From positions 34,865 to 98,864 of IMG/VR virus record IMGVR_UViG_3300008114_000042: DNA of 64,000 nucleotides; one strand, given 5' to 3'. The stretch is from a virus. The first letter of the stretch is position 1; each line of letters starts with the position of its first letter. Below the pieces are notes generated by a model that was not told where the DNA came from, did not search any database, and saw nothing but the letters and a program-made list of their open reading frames with translations. Below, one piece after another: positions 42,854 through 48,520 of the stretch. The translations under genes were made by a program, and so were the position numbers.

Positions 42854-43063
42854 TTACTTGTGAGAAGAGCAGTGAGCGTGCCCATGCGAGCACTCGAAAT
42901 AACCGAAGTCGATATCCTCATCCTCAAGCATGAGGGAGGCATAGACGTTTTCCTCTTCCTGACGGGCGAGGACGTATGAACATTCATTGTCCATATACTC
43001 CCATGAAGAGCCACAGCAGCAGCCGCCCTCATTGAAGTCAAAGTGATGAGAAATGTTAGACAT
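42854..43063 (-). CDS. Cys/His-rich acidic protein
   Basis: A 69-residue protein with GGCCCGSSWEYMDNEC and a C-terminal CSHGHAHCSSH, a probable metal site. Overlaps the upstream gene by 8 nt. Confidence 0.55.
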   Translation of the reverse strand: MSNISHHFDFNEGGCCCGSSWEYMDNECSYVLARQEEENVYASLMLEDEDIDFGYFECSHGHAHCSSHK

Positions 43064-43286
43064 TAGCGTCCATCCAATCCCACACGTCAGCGATGACGTG
43101 CGTGTTGCGAGTGAGTGAAGAGCAAGTACCCATGTAGGTTGCAGAGAAGCGGCGGGACTCCTCAACGTGATCGGCGTAAACCTCAACGTCATACTCCCCA
43201 TCAGAGTACGGGCCGAACACAAAAAGCGTGAACGGCAGCCGACCGAGAGCGGTGTCGTGATAGATATGGAAGGTTGGGAGGGTCAT
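43056..43286 (-). CDS. 76-residue protein, unknown
   Basis: MTLPTFHIYHDTALGRLPFT, alpha/beta. First gene behind the 43317 motif promoter, with CGAAAGG. Unknown. Confidence 0.5.
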   Translation of the reverse strand: MTLPTFHIYHDTALGRLPFTLFVFGPYSDGEYDVEVYADHVEESRRFSATYMGTCSSLTRNTHVIADVWDWMDANV

Positions 43287-43316
43287 TGTATAGCCTTTCG
43301 TTTGTTTCTTAGTTTC

Positions 43317-43340
43317 ATTGTAGCAGGGGGGTCTGACATT
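43317..43340 (-). promoter_or_regulatory. Motif promoter: TACAAT with conserved spacer
   Basis: Minus strand ATGTCAGACCCCCCTGC directly before TACAAT (43317-43322). Confidence 0.65.
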
Positions 43341-43358
43341 CAGACAGGCGAATGTCCG

Positions 43359-43550
43359 TTATGTCGCATTTCGCCTAGTGTGACAAGAATCACAATGGGG
43401 GTCTGACAGTCGGAACTTGTACGACCCATGGCGGGGACGGACAATGAAAGTAAAGGTAGTGCCATACATGGTGAATGACTCCACACGGTACTGAGTATGC
43501 TCACGCCCATGGCGGCTAGATGCCTTGAGGACACGGTAGTTCTTACGCAT
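43359..43550 (-). CDS. Basic 63-residue protein overlapping a CRP-type box
   Basis: MRKNYRVLKASSRHGREHTQ then beta strands. The last codons run through the CRP-type box at 43379, as with the 38026 frame. Unknown. Confidence 0.45.
   Translation of the reverse strand: MRKNYRVLKASSRHGREHTQYRVESFTMYGTTFTFIVRPRHGSYKFRLSDPHCDSCHTRRNAT
43379..43394 (-). promoter_or_regulatory. CRP/GlxR-type box, 33 bp from the -35 slot
   Basis: TGTGACAAGAATCACA on the plus strand, exact. Followed by GGGGGTCTGACAG, a partial copy of the spacer motif. Confidence 0.65.
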
Positions 43551-43710
43551 TACCGTCCATCCCCCACATCTGCTCCCAATAGTCCTCATCCTCGAAGTCA
43601 TCCCAAGCCTCACGGCTCTGAATGATGAGTTCGCACTCAGGCAGATCGAAGATATCAATGTCTGTGGTGATGCGACCACAGGCGCTCTTGACTGTGACGA
43701 AGGTTGACAT
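43543..43710 (-). CDS. 55-residue acidic protein
   Basis: MSTFVTVKSACGRITTDIDI, then an acidic tail. Overlaps the previous gene by 8 nt. AGGAATG leader. Unknown. Confidence 0.5.
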   Translation of the reverse strand: MSTFVTVKSACGRITTDIDIFDLPECELIIQSREAWDDFEDEDYWEQMWGMDGNA

Positions 43711-43733
43711 TCCTTGTCCTTTCTCTTGATCGA

Positions 43734-43757
43734 AGTCTAGCAGAGGGGTCTGACAGT
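43734..43757 (-). promoter_or_regulatory. Motif promoter: TAGACT with conserved spacer
   Basis: Minus strand CTGTCAGACCCCTCTGC directly before TAGACT (43734-43739). It overlaps the HNH 3' end. Confidence 0.6.
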
Positions 43758-44155
43758 CACCGTGACCGATGGGCACGATTGCGTTCATTCTTGCATAGGC
43801 GACAGGTCTTGTCCCCACGCTTGTTGTGATACCAGTTCTCAGGCATCCATTCATGGCCCCGCACACAATGGGTCTTGTTCTGCCATGCAGCACGGCCACG
43901 GGTGATCATGTCGGCGGTATTGCTCAGATTGGACCCCTCCTGCAAGTGACTAGGGCGAACGCATCCACGATTGTCGCAGGTATGACGAACAAGGGTAGGC
44001 ATCTCCCCATAGTAGAGAGCATAGACAAGCCTATGCGCTCTATAGGTTTCGCCATTCATCTTGATCCTTCCATATCCTGAAACAAACTTAGATCCAGTCC
44101 ACTCCCAGCAATCGCCAGAGGTGTCTACCTTGTCCAGAATGGTGCTAATGTCCAT
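43757..44155 (-). CDS. HNH homing endonuclease, leaderless
   Basis: A 132-residue protein: CWEWTGSKFVSGYGRIKMNG, LVRHTCDNRGCVRPSHLQEG, NLSNTADMITRGRAAWQNK and a zinc set (CVRGHEW ... CRLC). Same type as the 39865 gene. ATG 44155 begins 7 nt after its own TATAAT. Confidence 0.85.
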   Translation of the reverse strand: MDISTILDKVDTSGDCWEWTGSKFVSGYGRIKMNGETYRAHRLVYALYYGEMPTLVRHTCDNRGCVRPSHLQEGSNLSNTADMITRGRAAWQNKTHCVRGHEWMPENWYHNKRGDKTCRLCKNERNRAHRSR

Positions 44156-44162
44156 AGTGACC

Positions 44163-44168
44163 ATTATA
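44163..44168 (-). promoter_or_regulatory. Leaderless promoter of the HNH gene
   Basis: Minus strand TGGTATAAT; ATG 7 nt downstream. Confidence 0.65.
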
Positions 44169-44175
44169 CCATCCT

Positions 44176-44334
44176 TTAGACAAGTTCGGGCACAAGCGAA
44201 AGAAGACTGCCCTCCTCGCCCAATGTTTCTACGTTTGCAACCCTGCCATAGAAACACACATGGTCAGTAGGGTCACCAGCGGTAACCACACGAACAGACT
44301 TACCAGAGGTAAGATGGACCAAGTAAACGAACAT
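44176..44334 (-). CDS. 52-residue protein, unknown
   Basis: MFVYLVHLTSGKSVRVVTAG, beta-rich. Extended -10 TGGTACCCT at 44359-44364 and an AAAGAAAGG site lie upstream. Unknown. Confidence 0.5.
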   Translation of the reverse strand: MFVYLVHLTSGKSVRVVTAGDPTDHVCFYGRVANVETLGEEGSLLSLVPELV

Positions 44335-44403
44335 TGTCTAACCTTTCTTTCTACCCTTAGGGTACCACAGGTAGGTGCCAGCCCCTATTGAAGATTTGAT
44401 GAG

Positions 44404-44475
44404 CGGAACCAACGGGGATCGAACCCGTGTTACCACCGTGACAGGGTGGCGTGTTAACCTCTACACTATGATTCC
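44404..44475 (-). tRNA. tRNA-Asp (GUC)
   Basis: Canonical; anticodon stem CCACC / GGTGG with loop CTGTCAC, G discriminator, T-loop TTCGATC. Confidence 0.88.
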
Positions 44476-44479
44476 TTGG

Positions 44480-44551
44480 CTGGCATGGGAGGATTCGAAC
44501 CTCCAACCTTTCGATTAACAGTCGAACGCACTGCCGTTGTGCTACATGCCA
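44480..44551 (-). tRNA. tRNA-Asn (GUU)
   Basis: Acceptor TGGCATG / CATGCCA, anticodon stem TTCGA / TCGAA with loop CTGTTAA, T-loop TTCGAAT. Confidence 0.88.
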
Positions 44552-44557
44552 CAGAGT

Positions 44558-44627
44558 TGGGGTACATGGATTCGAACCATGAATGACAACGTATCAGATT
44601 GTAGTGATGACCTTTTCACTATACCCC
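44558..44627 (-). tRNA. tRNA-Ile (GAU)
   Basis: Acceptor GGGGTAT / GTACCCC, anticodon stem ACAAT / GTTGT with loop CTGATAC, T-loop TTCGAAT. D-arm short but present. Confidence 0.8.
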
Positions 44628-44633
44628 ATGGAG

Positions 44634-44705
44634 AGCCTAGAGAAGGAATCGAACCCTCAACCAACGCATTACAAGTGCGCCGTTCTACCATTGAACTACC
44701 TAGGC
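44634..44705 (-). tRNA. tRNA-Thr (UGU)
   Basis: Acceptor GCCTAGG / TCTAGGC, anticodon loop CTTGTAA, T-loop TTCGATT. Confidence 0.87.
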
Positions 44706-44710
44706 AAGAG

Positions 44711-44781
44711 TGGAGATACAGGGATTTGAACCCCGAACGATTGCTTGCAAAGCAACTGTGATACCTTTTCACCATATCCCC
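44711..44781 (-). tRNA. tRNA-Ala (UGC)
   Basis: Acceptor GGGGATA / TATCTCC, anticodon stem GTTGC / GCAAT with loop TTTGCAA, T-loop TTCAAAT. Confidence 0.85.
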
Positions 44782-44798
44782 GTCGTCTGGGCCGCTAG

Positions 44799-44869
44799 TG
44801 GGGGCACAGGGAATCGAACCCCGATCTGCTGATTAAGAGTCAGCGGTTTTACCGTTAGACTATACCCCC
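44799..44869 (-). tRNA. tRNA-Lys (CUU)
   Basis: Acceptor GGGGGTA / TGCCCCC, anticodon stem GCTGA / TCAGC with loop CTCTTAA, T-loop TTCGATT. First tRNA of the leftward cluster. Confidence 0.87.
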
Positions 44870-44879
44870 GAAGTGTGTG

Positions 44880-45300
44880 TGGTAGGAATATTCTCAGGCT
44901 TCCCTACCTTCCCGGTGACTGGCCTATCCCTTGCGGGTGCTACTGAGAGCCGGGGGTTCAAGGGGATTACTATAGGCATTGGTGGCGAGAACCTCATTTA
45001 ACATTGAACGTGTCACTATTTGTACCTACTACCCTTGTGTTTTGGGGTTTCGGGGACTAGGCTAACCCGGTCTAACCGGAGCGTTCGTTCCACCCTTCTG
45101 AGTACCATTGCCACTACGGCTTTCCTCAGTTTTCCCAAGTTTGTGAGCGGATTCTTACCGCTTTCAGATTTCGGTCTGTGCGTGCCTAGCGTTTCTAGTT
45201 TCGACTGGCGCATCCTGTGCTTTCCAATTCCCAACTAGTGCTTCGGGGCTTTCAGACTCCCAATCTGCGCTTCCTAGCGCTTCTGGATACTCTCTATTTT
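44880..45300 (-). ncRNA. Candidate structured RNA with repeated hairpins upstream of tRNAs
   Basis: About 420 nt without a convincing gene, placed between a promoter (45312) and the tRNA cluster. Read on the minus strand, 45110-45290 holds five or six degenerate units, each a short stem-loop followed by GAAAGC or GAAACGC (for example CAGATTGGGAGTCTG-AAAGC and CAGACCGAAATCTG-AAAGC). A 72-codon frame at 45016-45234 has no SD and starts at TTG, so I do not call it. Large structured RNAs next to phage tRNAs are known (GOLLD, ROOL); identity is not shown. Confidence 0.5.
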
Positions 45301-45311
45301 CTTATGTCTTA

Positions 45312-45340
45312 AGAGTACCACACTTTGGTCTGGTTTGCAA
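45312..45340 (-). promoter_or_regulatory. Promoter P1 of the RNA/tRNA transcript
   Basis: Minus strand TTGCAA (45335-45340) and TACTCT (45312-45317), spacer 17 bp, extended TGG. The start region ATAAGAAAATAGAGAG is identical to that of P2. Confidence 0.65.
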
Positions 45341-45360
45341 GTCCTGAGGCTTATTTGCTG

Positions 45361-45376
45361 TGTGAGGCTCATCACA
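45361..45376 (-). promoter_or_regulatory. CRP/GlxR-type box, 20 bp from P1 -35
   Basis: TGTGAGGCTCATCACA on the plus strand, exact palindrome ends. Confidence 0.65.
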
Positions 45377-45445
45377 TTTTCTGTGCTTACTTGCTCACGC
45401 AGGCTCATCCTTGACCTTGCTCACTCTCTATTTTCTTATACCTTA

Positions 45446-45474
45446 AGGTTACCACGGATGGGGGCAGAAAGCAA
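45446..45474 (-). promoter_or_regulatory. Promoter P2 of the RNA/tRNA transcript
   Basis: Minus strand TTGCTT (45469-45474) and TAACCT (45446-45451), spacer 17 bp with CTGCCCCC. P1 and P2 share about 20 bp around the start. Confidence 0.6.
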
Positions 45475-45488
45475 GTTGAAAATGCATA

Positions 45489-45499
45489 CAAAACGGACA
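45489..45499 (+). repeat. CAAAACGGACA motif
   Basis: 11-mer, 6 bp from the CRP-type box at 45506. Confidence 0.6.
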
Positions 45500-45505
45500 A
45501 CTTTA

Positions 45506-45521
45506 TGTGATGTGTGTCACA
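45506..45521 (-). promoter_or_regulatory. CRP/GlxR-type box, 31 bp from P2 -35
   Basis: TGTGATGTGTGTCACA on the plus strand, exact; followed by an AACGGG / CCCGTT hairpin at the 3' end of the 45539 gene. Confidence 0.72.
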
Positions 45522-45538
45522 ACGGGTCGCGGCCCCCG

Positions 45539-45691
45539 TTAATATTCCTGACTATACACCTGCTCAGCAATATCCTTGTATTCAGCCTTCATTAGATACC
45601 CCTGCTCAATAAGCATATCCAGAGCGCTCAGTACCATTTCCCATGATCCACGAGGCATCTCTACTCTAACCACAATATCTTCCTTCTCCAT
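45539..45691 (-). CDS. 50-residue helical protein
   Basis: MEKEDIVVRVEMPRGSWEMV then helices (ALDMLIEQGYLMKAEYKDIA). Overlaps the upstream gene by 26 nt. Unknown. Confidence 0.5.
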   Translation of the reverse strand: MEKEDIVVRVEMPRGSWEMVLSALDMLIEQGYLMKAEYKDIAEQVYSQEY

Positions 45692-45950
45692 ACCCTTGCG
45701 GAATCAGCGTAACGAAACCATCGTTGGCATCGTCATTAGTAAAAACAGCGTTGATAAAGCGTAGGCCGCATGACTCGTCATACCAGTCTACGATATCCTT
45801 GAGGTTGGGAGCATATGTCTCATAGTCCCATTCCTCCATTTGCCTAACCTGCTCATCATCCATAGACAGGTAGATTTTATGACAACCGTCAAAATGCATA
45901 CCCTTCGCATTACGGAGCATTTGCTCTACCAGCCACCAGCGGTCATCCAT
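45666..45950 (-). CDS. 94-residue protein, unknown
   Basis: MDDRWWLVEQMLRNAKGMHF, mixed alpha/beta, acidic. Starts within the end of the 45943 gene. Unknown. Confidence 0.5.
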   Translation of the reverse strand: MDDRWWLVEQMLRNAKGMHFDGCHKIYLSMDDEQVRQMEEWDYETYAPNLKDIVDWYDESCGLRFINAVFTNDDANDGFVTLIPQGYGEGRYCG

Positions 45951-46104
45951 TGTATTCCTCCATTGCCTGAGTGTATGAGAAGTCTATTACCTCATACTCT
46001 CTAATAGCCCCATCATTGCTATTGTATGTCTGAATGAATAGTGGGCGGCAGTCAAGGCATCCCGCTACTCCACACCCGCCGATTAGTGTGCGTTCGATAG
46101 TCAT
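45943..46104 (-). CDS. 53-residue Cys-containing protein
   Basis: MTIERTLIGGCGVAGCLDCR: three Cys near the N-terminus suggest a metal site. Coupled to the 46104 gene by overlapping stop/start. Unknown. Confidence 0.5.
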   Translation of the reverse strand: MTIERTLIGGCGVAGCLDCRPLFIQTYNSNDGAIREYEVIDFSYTQAMEEYNG

Positions 46105-46304
46105 TAGTAGTACCGTCCTTCATTCATCATTTCATCGGTAGGGTAGTGGTAAATAGGATGGGCGCAAAGCCATGCAGACATGCCATGCTCGCAGATATCC
46201 TCCTCAGGATCGGGAGGATATTCCATATTATCCATTTGATATGCCCCCAATAGTCCACGGTAGTCATTATCTACAGACTCACAAGGGAATTCGTCAGTAA
46301 TCAT
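46104..46304 (-). CDS. 66-residue acidic protein
   Basis: MITDEFPCESVDNDYRGLLG with Cys/His residues later (CEHGMSAWLCAH). ATG 46304 overlaps the previous TAA. Possibly metal-binding. Confidence 0.5.
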   Translation of the reverse strand: MITDEFPCESVDNDYRGLLGAYQMDNMEYPPDPEEDICEHGMSAWLCAHPIYHYPTDEMMNEGRYY

Positions 46305-46486
46305 TAGAATACACTCCCACACACGAGACAGATAGCCTTATACCTAGGTTCGATATCCTCGCAGCCGATACACGGCTCCCACGGTAGGTCGGGGAAATAC
46401 TTATAGACAAATTCTTCGACAGCCCTCTGGCCCTTATCTTGATAGATAGCGTAGCAAACGTCATCCAGACCGATAGTGTCATCCAT
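46304..46486 (-). CDS. 60-residue zinc protein
   Basis: MDDTIGLDDVCYAIYQDKGQ, then CIGCEDIEPRYKAICLVCG: two Cys pairs of a zinc ribbon. Unknown. Confidence 0.55.
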   Translation of the reverse strand: MDDTIGLDDVCYAIYQDKGQRAVEEFVYKYFPDLPWEPCIGCEDIEPRYKAICLVCGSVF

Positions 46487-46497
46487 GATTATTTTCC

Positions 46498-47244
46498 TTA
46501 TTTCTTTGATCGTGAGAATGAGATATTGGCCTTATTATCAACGCATAGACGGCAGACACTACAGGCGCTACCCTCGGTGCTAATAAGGGGAATTTGCTTA
46601 CGCTGCTCAGGACAGATAGCACCGGGCCTGCCGGTAATATCCTTGACAGCCGCCTGACTTTCTGCAAAAGTCTCAGCAACGAAAGCGACCTTAATTCCAT
46701 AAGTACGGTAGAGCATATCTGCTACCGGCTTATTATTGGGGTCGCCACTAAAGTAAAGCGACAGATTAGGCAGATTAGCCTTGTGCAGCCTGACGGCAGC
46801 ATTAGCATTACGGGTATAGACCCAGAATTGGATATGCGGGTACAGGATGATAATGTTAATCCATGCCTCAATATAGGTTTCAGAGAAAAAGTCCCCGTCC
46901 CAATGGATGCGATAAATACGCTCAGAGCCCTTTTTCTCAGACTTAGTATCGAATTCCCAGATAAGGGCGTTCAGCATATCGAAAGTGTCGATAAGGTTGG
47001 CATCCTTAAGGGCATTGTAATTGTGGAGCATGGCAGCCCCGACACCCTTAAAAAGGTTTTCCAATTTGCCAGCGTAGCAAATTAGTTCGCAATATTCGGT
47101 AGCACCGACGCAGGAATAGTCAATTCCATTGGCAAGGCCCATAGTATTTGAGAAAGCGGCCTGCTTTCCATTTTTAGTAACGCAGGAAGCCACTTTCCGG
47201 TCATTAGAAGCGGCTAGGACGGGGAGCATTGTTTTCGTAGTCAT
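46498..47244 (-). CDS. Gp88-like Cys-rich phage protein
   Basis: A 248-residue protein. An early TATEYCELICYAG-like motif (GATEYCELICYAGKL), HWDGDFFSETYIEAW, FWVYTRNANAAVRL and a C-terminal cluster CPEQRKQ...CSVCRLC match the GP88 family of actinophages. The Cys pattern could hold an iron-sulfur cluster. The ATG is 7 nt after the TATAGT box, so it is leaderless. Function unknown. Confidence 0.7.
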   Translation of the reverse strand: MTTKTMLPVLAASNDRKVASCVTKNGKQAAFSNTMGLANGIDYSCVGATEYCELICYAGKLENLFKGVGAAMLHNYNALKDANLIDTFDMLNALIWEFDTKSEKKGSERIYRIHWDGDFFSETYIEAWINIIILYPHIQFWVYTRNANAAVRLHKANLPNLSLYFSGDPNNKPVADMLYRTYGIKVAFVAETFAESQAAVKDITGRPGAICPEQRKQIPLISTEGSACSVCRLCVDNKANISFSRSKK

Positions 47245-47251
47245 AGGTGTA

Positions 47252-47280
47252 ACTATACAGGATAATATGGGTATGGTCAA
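47252..47280 (-). promoter_or_regulatory. Leaderless promoter of the Gp88-like gene
   Basis: Minus strand TTGACC (47275-47280) and TATAGT (47252-47257), spacer 17 bp. Confidence 0.75.
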
Positions 47281-47284
47281 GGGG

Positions 47285-47295
47285 CAAAACGGACA
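47285..47295 (+). repeat. CAAAACGGACA motif
   Basis: 11-mer, 6 bp from the CRP-type box at 47302. Confidence 0.6.
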
Positions 47296-47301
47296 TTGGC
47301 G

Positions 47302-47317
47302 TGTGAGTAATATCACA
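47302..47317 (-). promoter_or_regulatory. CRP/GlxR-type box, 21 bp from -35
   Basis: TGTGAGTAATATCACA on the plus strand, exact, including the central TA; GC element GGGGGCGCGGCCCCGG abuts it. Confidence 0.75.
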
Positions 47318-47341
47318 GGGGGCGCGGCCCCGGCAGGGTAG

Positions 47342-47590
47342 TCAGGAGGGTAGTGTAGCAAGGTAGCAGGTAACAAGGTCATAGGGTACAAGGGTGTAGA
47401 ACACAGAGTGTCCATGGTCCCTTACCACTACAGCCTCATGGTCAGCGAAGAAGGGCACAAGGGTAGCGCTAGCACGGTCATGCTTAAAGAACACAACGGT
47501 ACAGTTGCGAGGGTAGTTGTATACCTGAAACGACGTATGCTCATCCCCCTCTGGGAGGTAGTGCTGTACCCTACCTACCCTAGTAGTCAT
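47342..47590 (-). CDS. 82-residue protein, unknown
   Basis: MTTRVGRVQHYLPEGDEHTS with a beta-rich core. Started at ATG 47590, which overlaps the upstream gene by 11 nt. Unknown. Confidence 0.5.
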   Translation of the reverse strand: MTTRVGRVQHYLPEGDEHTSFQVYNYPRNCTVVFFKHDRASATLVPFFADHEAVVVRDHGHSVFYTLVPYDLVTCYLATLPS

Positions 47591-47855
47591 ATCCACCACA
47601 GCACCACATGCAGCCTTCCTTGTGGTCATCCTCATCCTGTACCTTCTCTTCTTCAATGTCAAGGTAGTCCATGATTCCATCAGTAATGGAGTAGTACCTA
47701 TCCTTGCGATGACGGATTTCGTTAGTCCATTCTCCATCACCCTTGTACCGTCGCCATGCTACGTCGGTATGCCAGTTAATGTGTGCCTCACCATGCTTGT
47801 CCTTGACGTATGCTATCTGCACACGGGCAGGGCGAGTCTTATCAGTCTTGCTCAT
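47580..47855 (-). CDS. 91-residue protein with C-terminal CxxCC
   Basis: MSKTDKTRPARVQIAYVKDK, beta domain, then acidic helix and GCMWCCGGYDY at the end. Unknown. Confidence 0.5.
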   Translation of the reverse strand: MSKTDKTRPARVQIAYVKDKHGEAHINWHTDVAWRRYKGDGEWTNEIRHRKDRYYSITDGIMDYLDIEEEKVQDEDDHKEGCMWCCGGYDY

Positions 47856-47856
47856 A

Positions 47857-48321
47857 CTAGTCCTCCCATGAGGGTACTACGGTAGTGGGGATACCATGCT
47901 CTGCCCAGAGGGCCAGCACAGCAGGGTTGTCATCAATGGCATGGATCACATCGTACTCCTGCTGTATGCGGTGGAGTATGTCACTCTTGACATCGTAGTC
48001 AGGGCGACCGTCCTTGTCCCCTCGCATGAGCATGAGGTCTGACGGTACACCATGAAGGGCGAGCCACCATGCTGTTGCATGACGGTACATAGCACGCCTA
48101 GCAGTAACGATGATGATGGTAGTACCTAGCATGTGTGCCCTATGCACCTGATCCACCACATGGGCATGAGCAGGCACGTTGACGCTCTCACTATGAAAGG
48201 CATGGAAGTCCTTGTGCCACCCCTTAGGCTTGGGGGTAGGGGGAAGGATGTAGTGCCTGATACCACTCACATCGGCAAGGGTACCGTCCATATCAACGAT
48301 CATAGCCTGTCTCTTACTCAT
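47857..48321 (-). CDS. HAD phosphatase, PNK 3'-phosphatase-like
   Basis: A 154-residue HAD hydrolase: MIVDMDGTLAD (nucleophile Asp), IIIVTARRAMYR (motif II), a Lys-containing region and IHAIDDNPAVLALW (motif IV). This matches the phosphatase half of T4 polynucleotide kinase; no kinase half is present. It may heal 3' ends of nicked RNA such as cleaved tRNA. Leaderless start. Confidence 0.8.
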   Translation of the reverse strand: MSKRQAMIVDMDGTLADVSGIRHYILPPTPKPKGWHKDFHAFHSESVNVPAHAHVVDQVHRAHMLGTTIIIVTARRAMYRHATAWWLALHGVPSDLMLMRGDKDGRPDYDVKSDILHRIQQEYDVIHAIDDNPAVLALWAEHGIPTTVVPSWED

Positions 48322-48327
48322 AGTCTA

Positions 48328-48356
48328 AGACTACAGCATGGAGAGGGATAAGTCAA
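48328..48356 (-). promoter_or_regulatory. Leaderless promoter of the phosphatase gene
   Basis: Minus strand TTGACT (48351-48356) and TAGTCT (48328-48333), spacer 17 bp; ATG 6 nt downstream. Confidence 0.75.
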
Positions 48357-48366
48357 GTTGTGATGG

Positions 48367-48382
48367 TGTGATGATTGTCACA
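48367..48382 (-). promoter_or_regulatory. CRP/GlxR-type box, 10 bp from -35
   Basis: TGTGATGATTGTCACA on the plus strand, identical to the box at 39608. Confidence 0.72.
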
Positions 48383-48508
48383 GACAATATAGGCGCACTA
48401 AACGCTGACGCATAAAGGACAAATAGGACGTATCGTACAAATAGTCTCAAAATTAAAGTTTGTCGATATTAATAAACAAAATAGTGAGAAGTAATAAAAA
48501 TAGTGTGA

Positions 48509-48514
48509 TATAAT
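48509..48514 (+). promoter_or_regulatory. Leaderless promoter of the Endo VII gene
   Basis: Extended -10 TGATATAAT; ATG 48521 is 6 nt downstream. Confidence 0.65.
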
Positions 48515-48520
48515 GGGTAT

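Noticed and set aside
45016-45234. 72-codon minus-strand frame in the hairpin-repeat region
   Set aside because: TTG start without SD, and the DNA is better explained by repeated stem-loops; kept only as a refutation test for the RNA.
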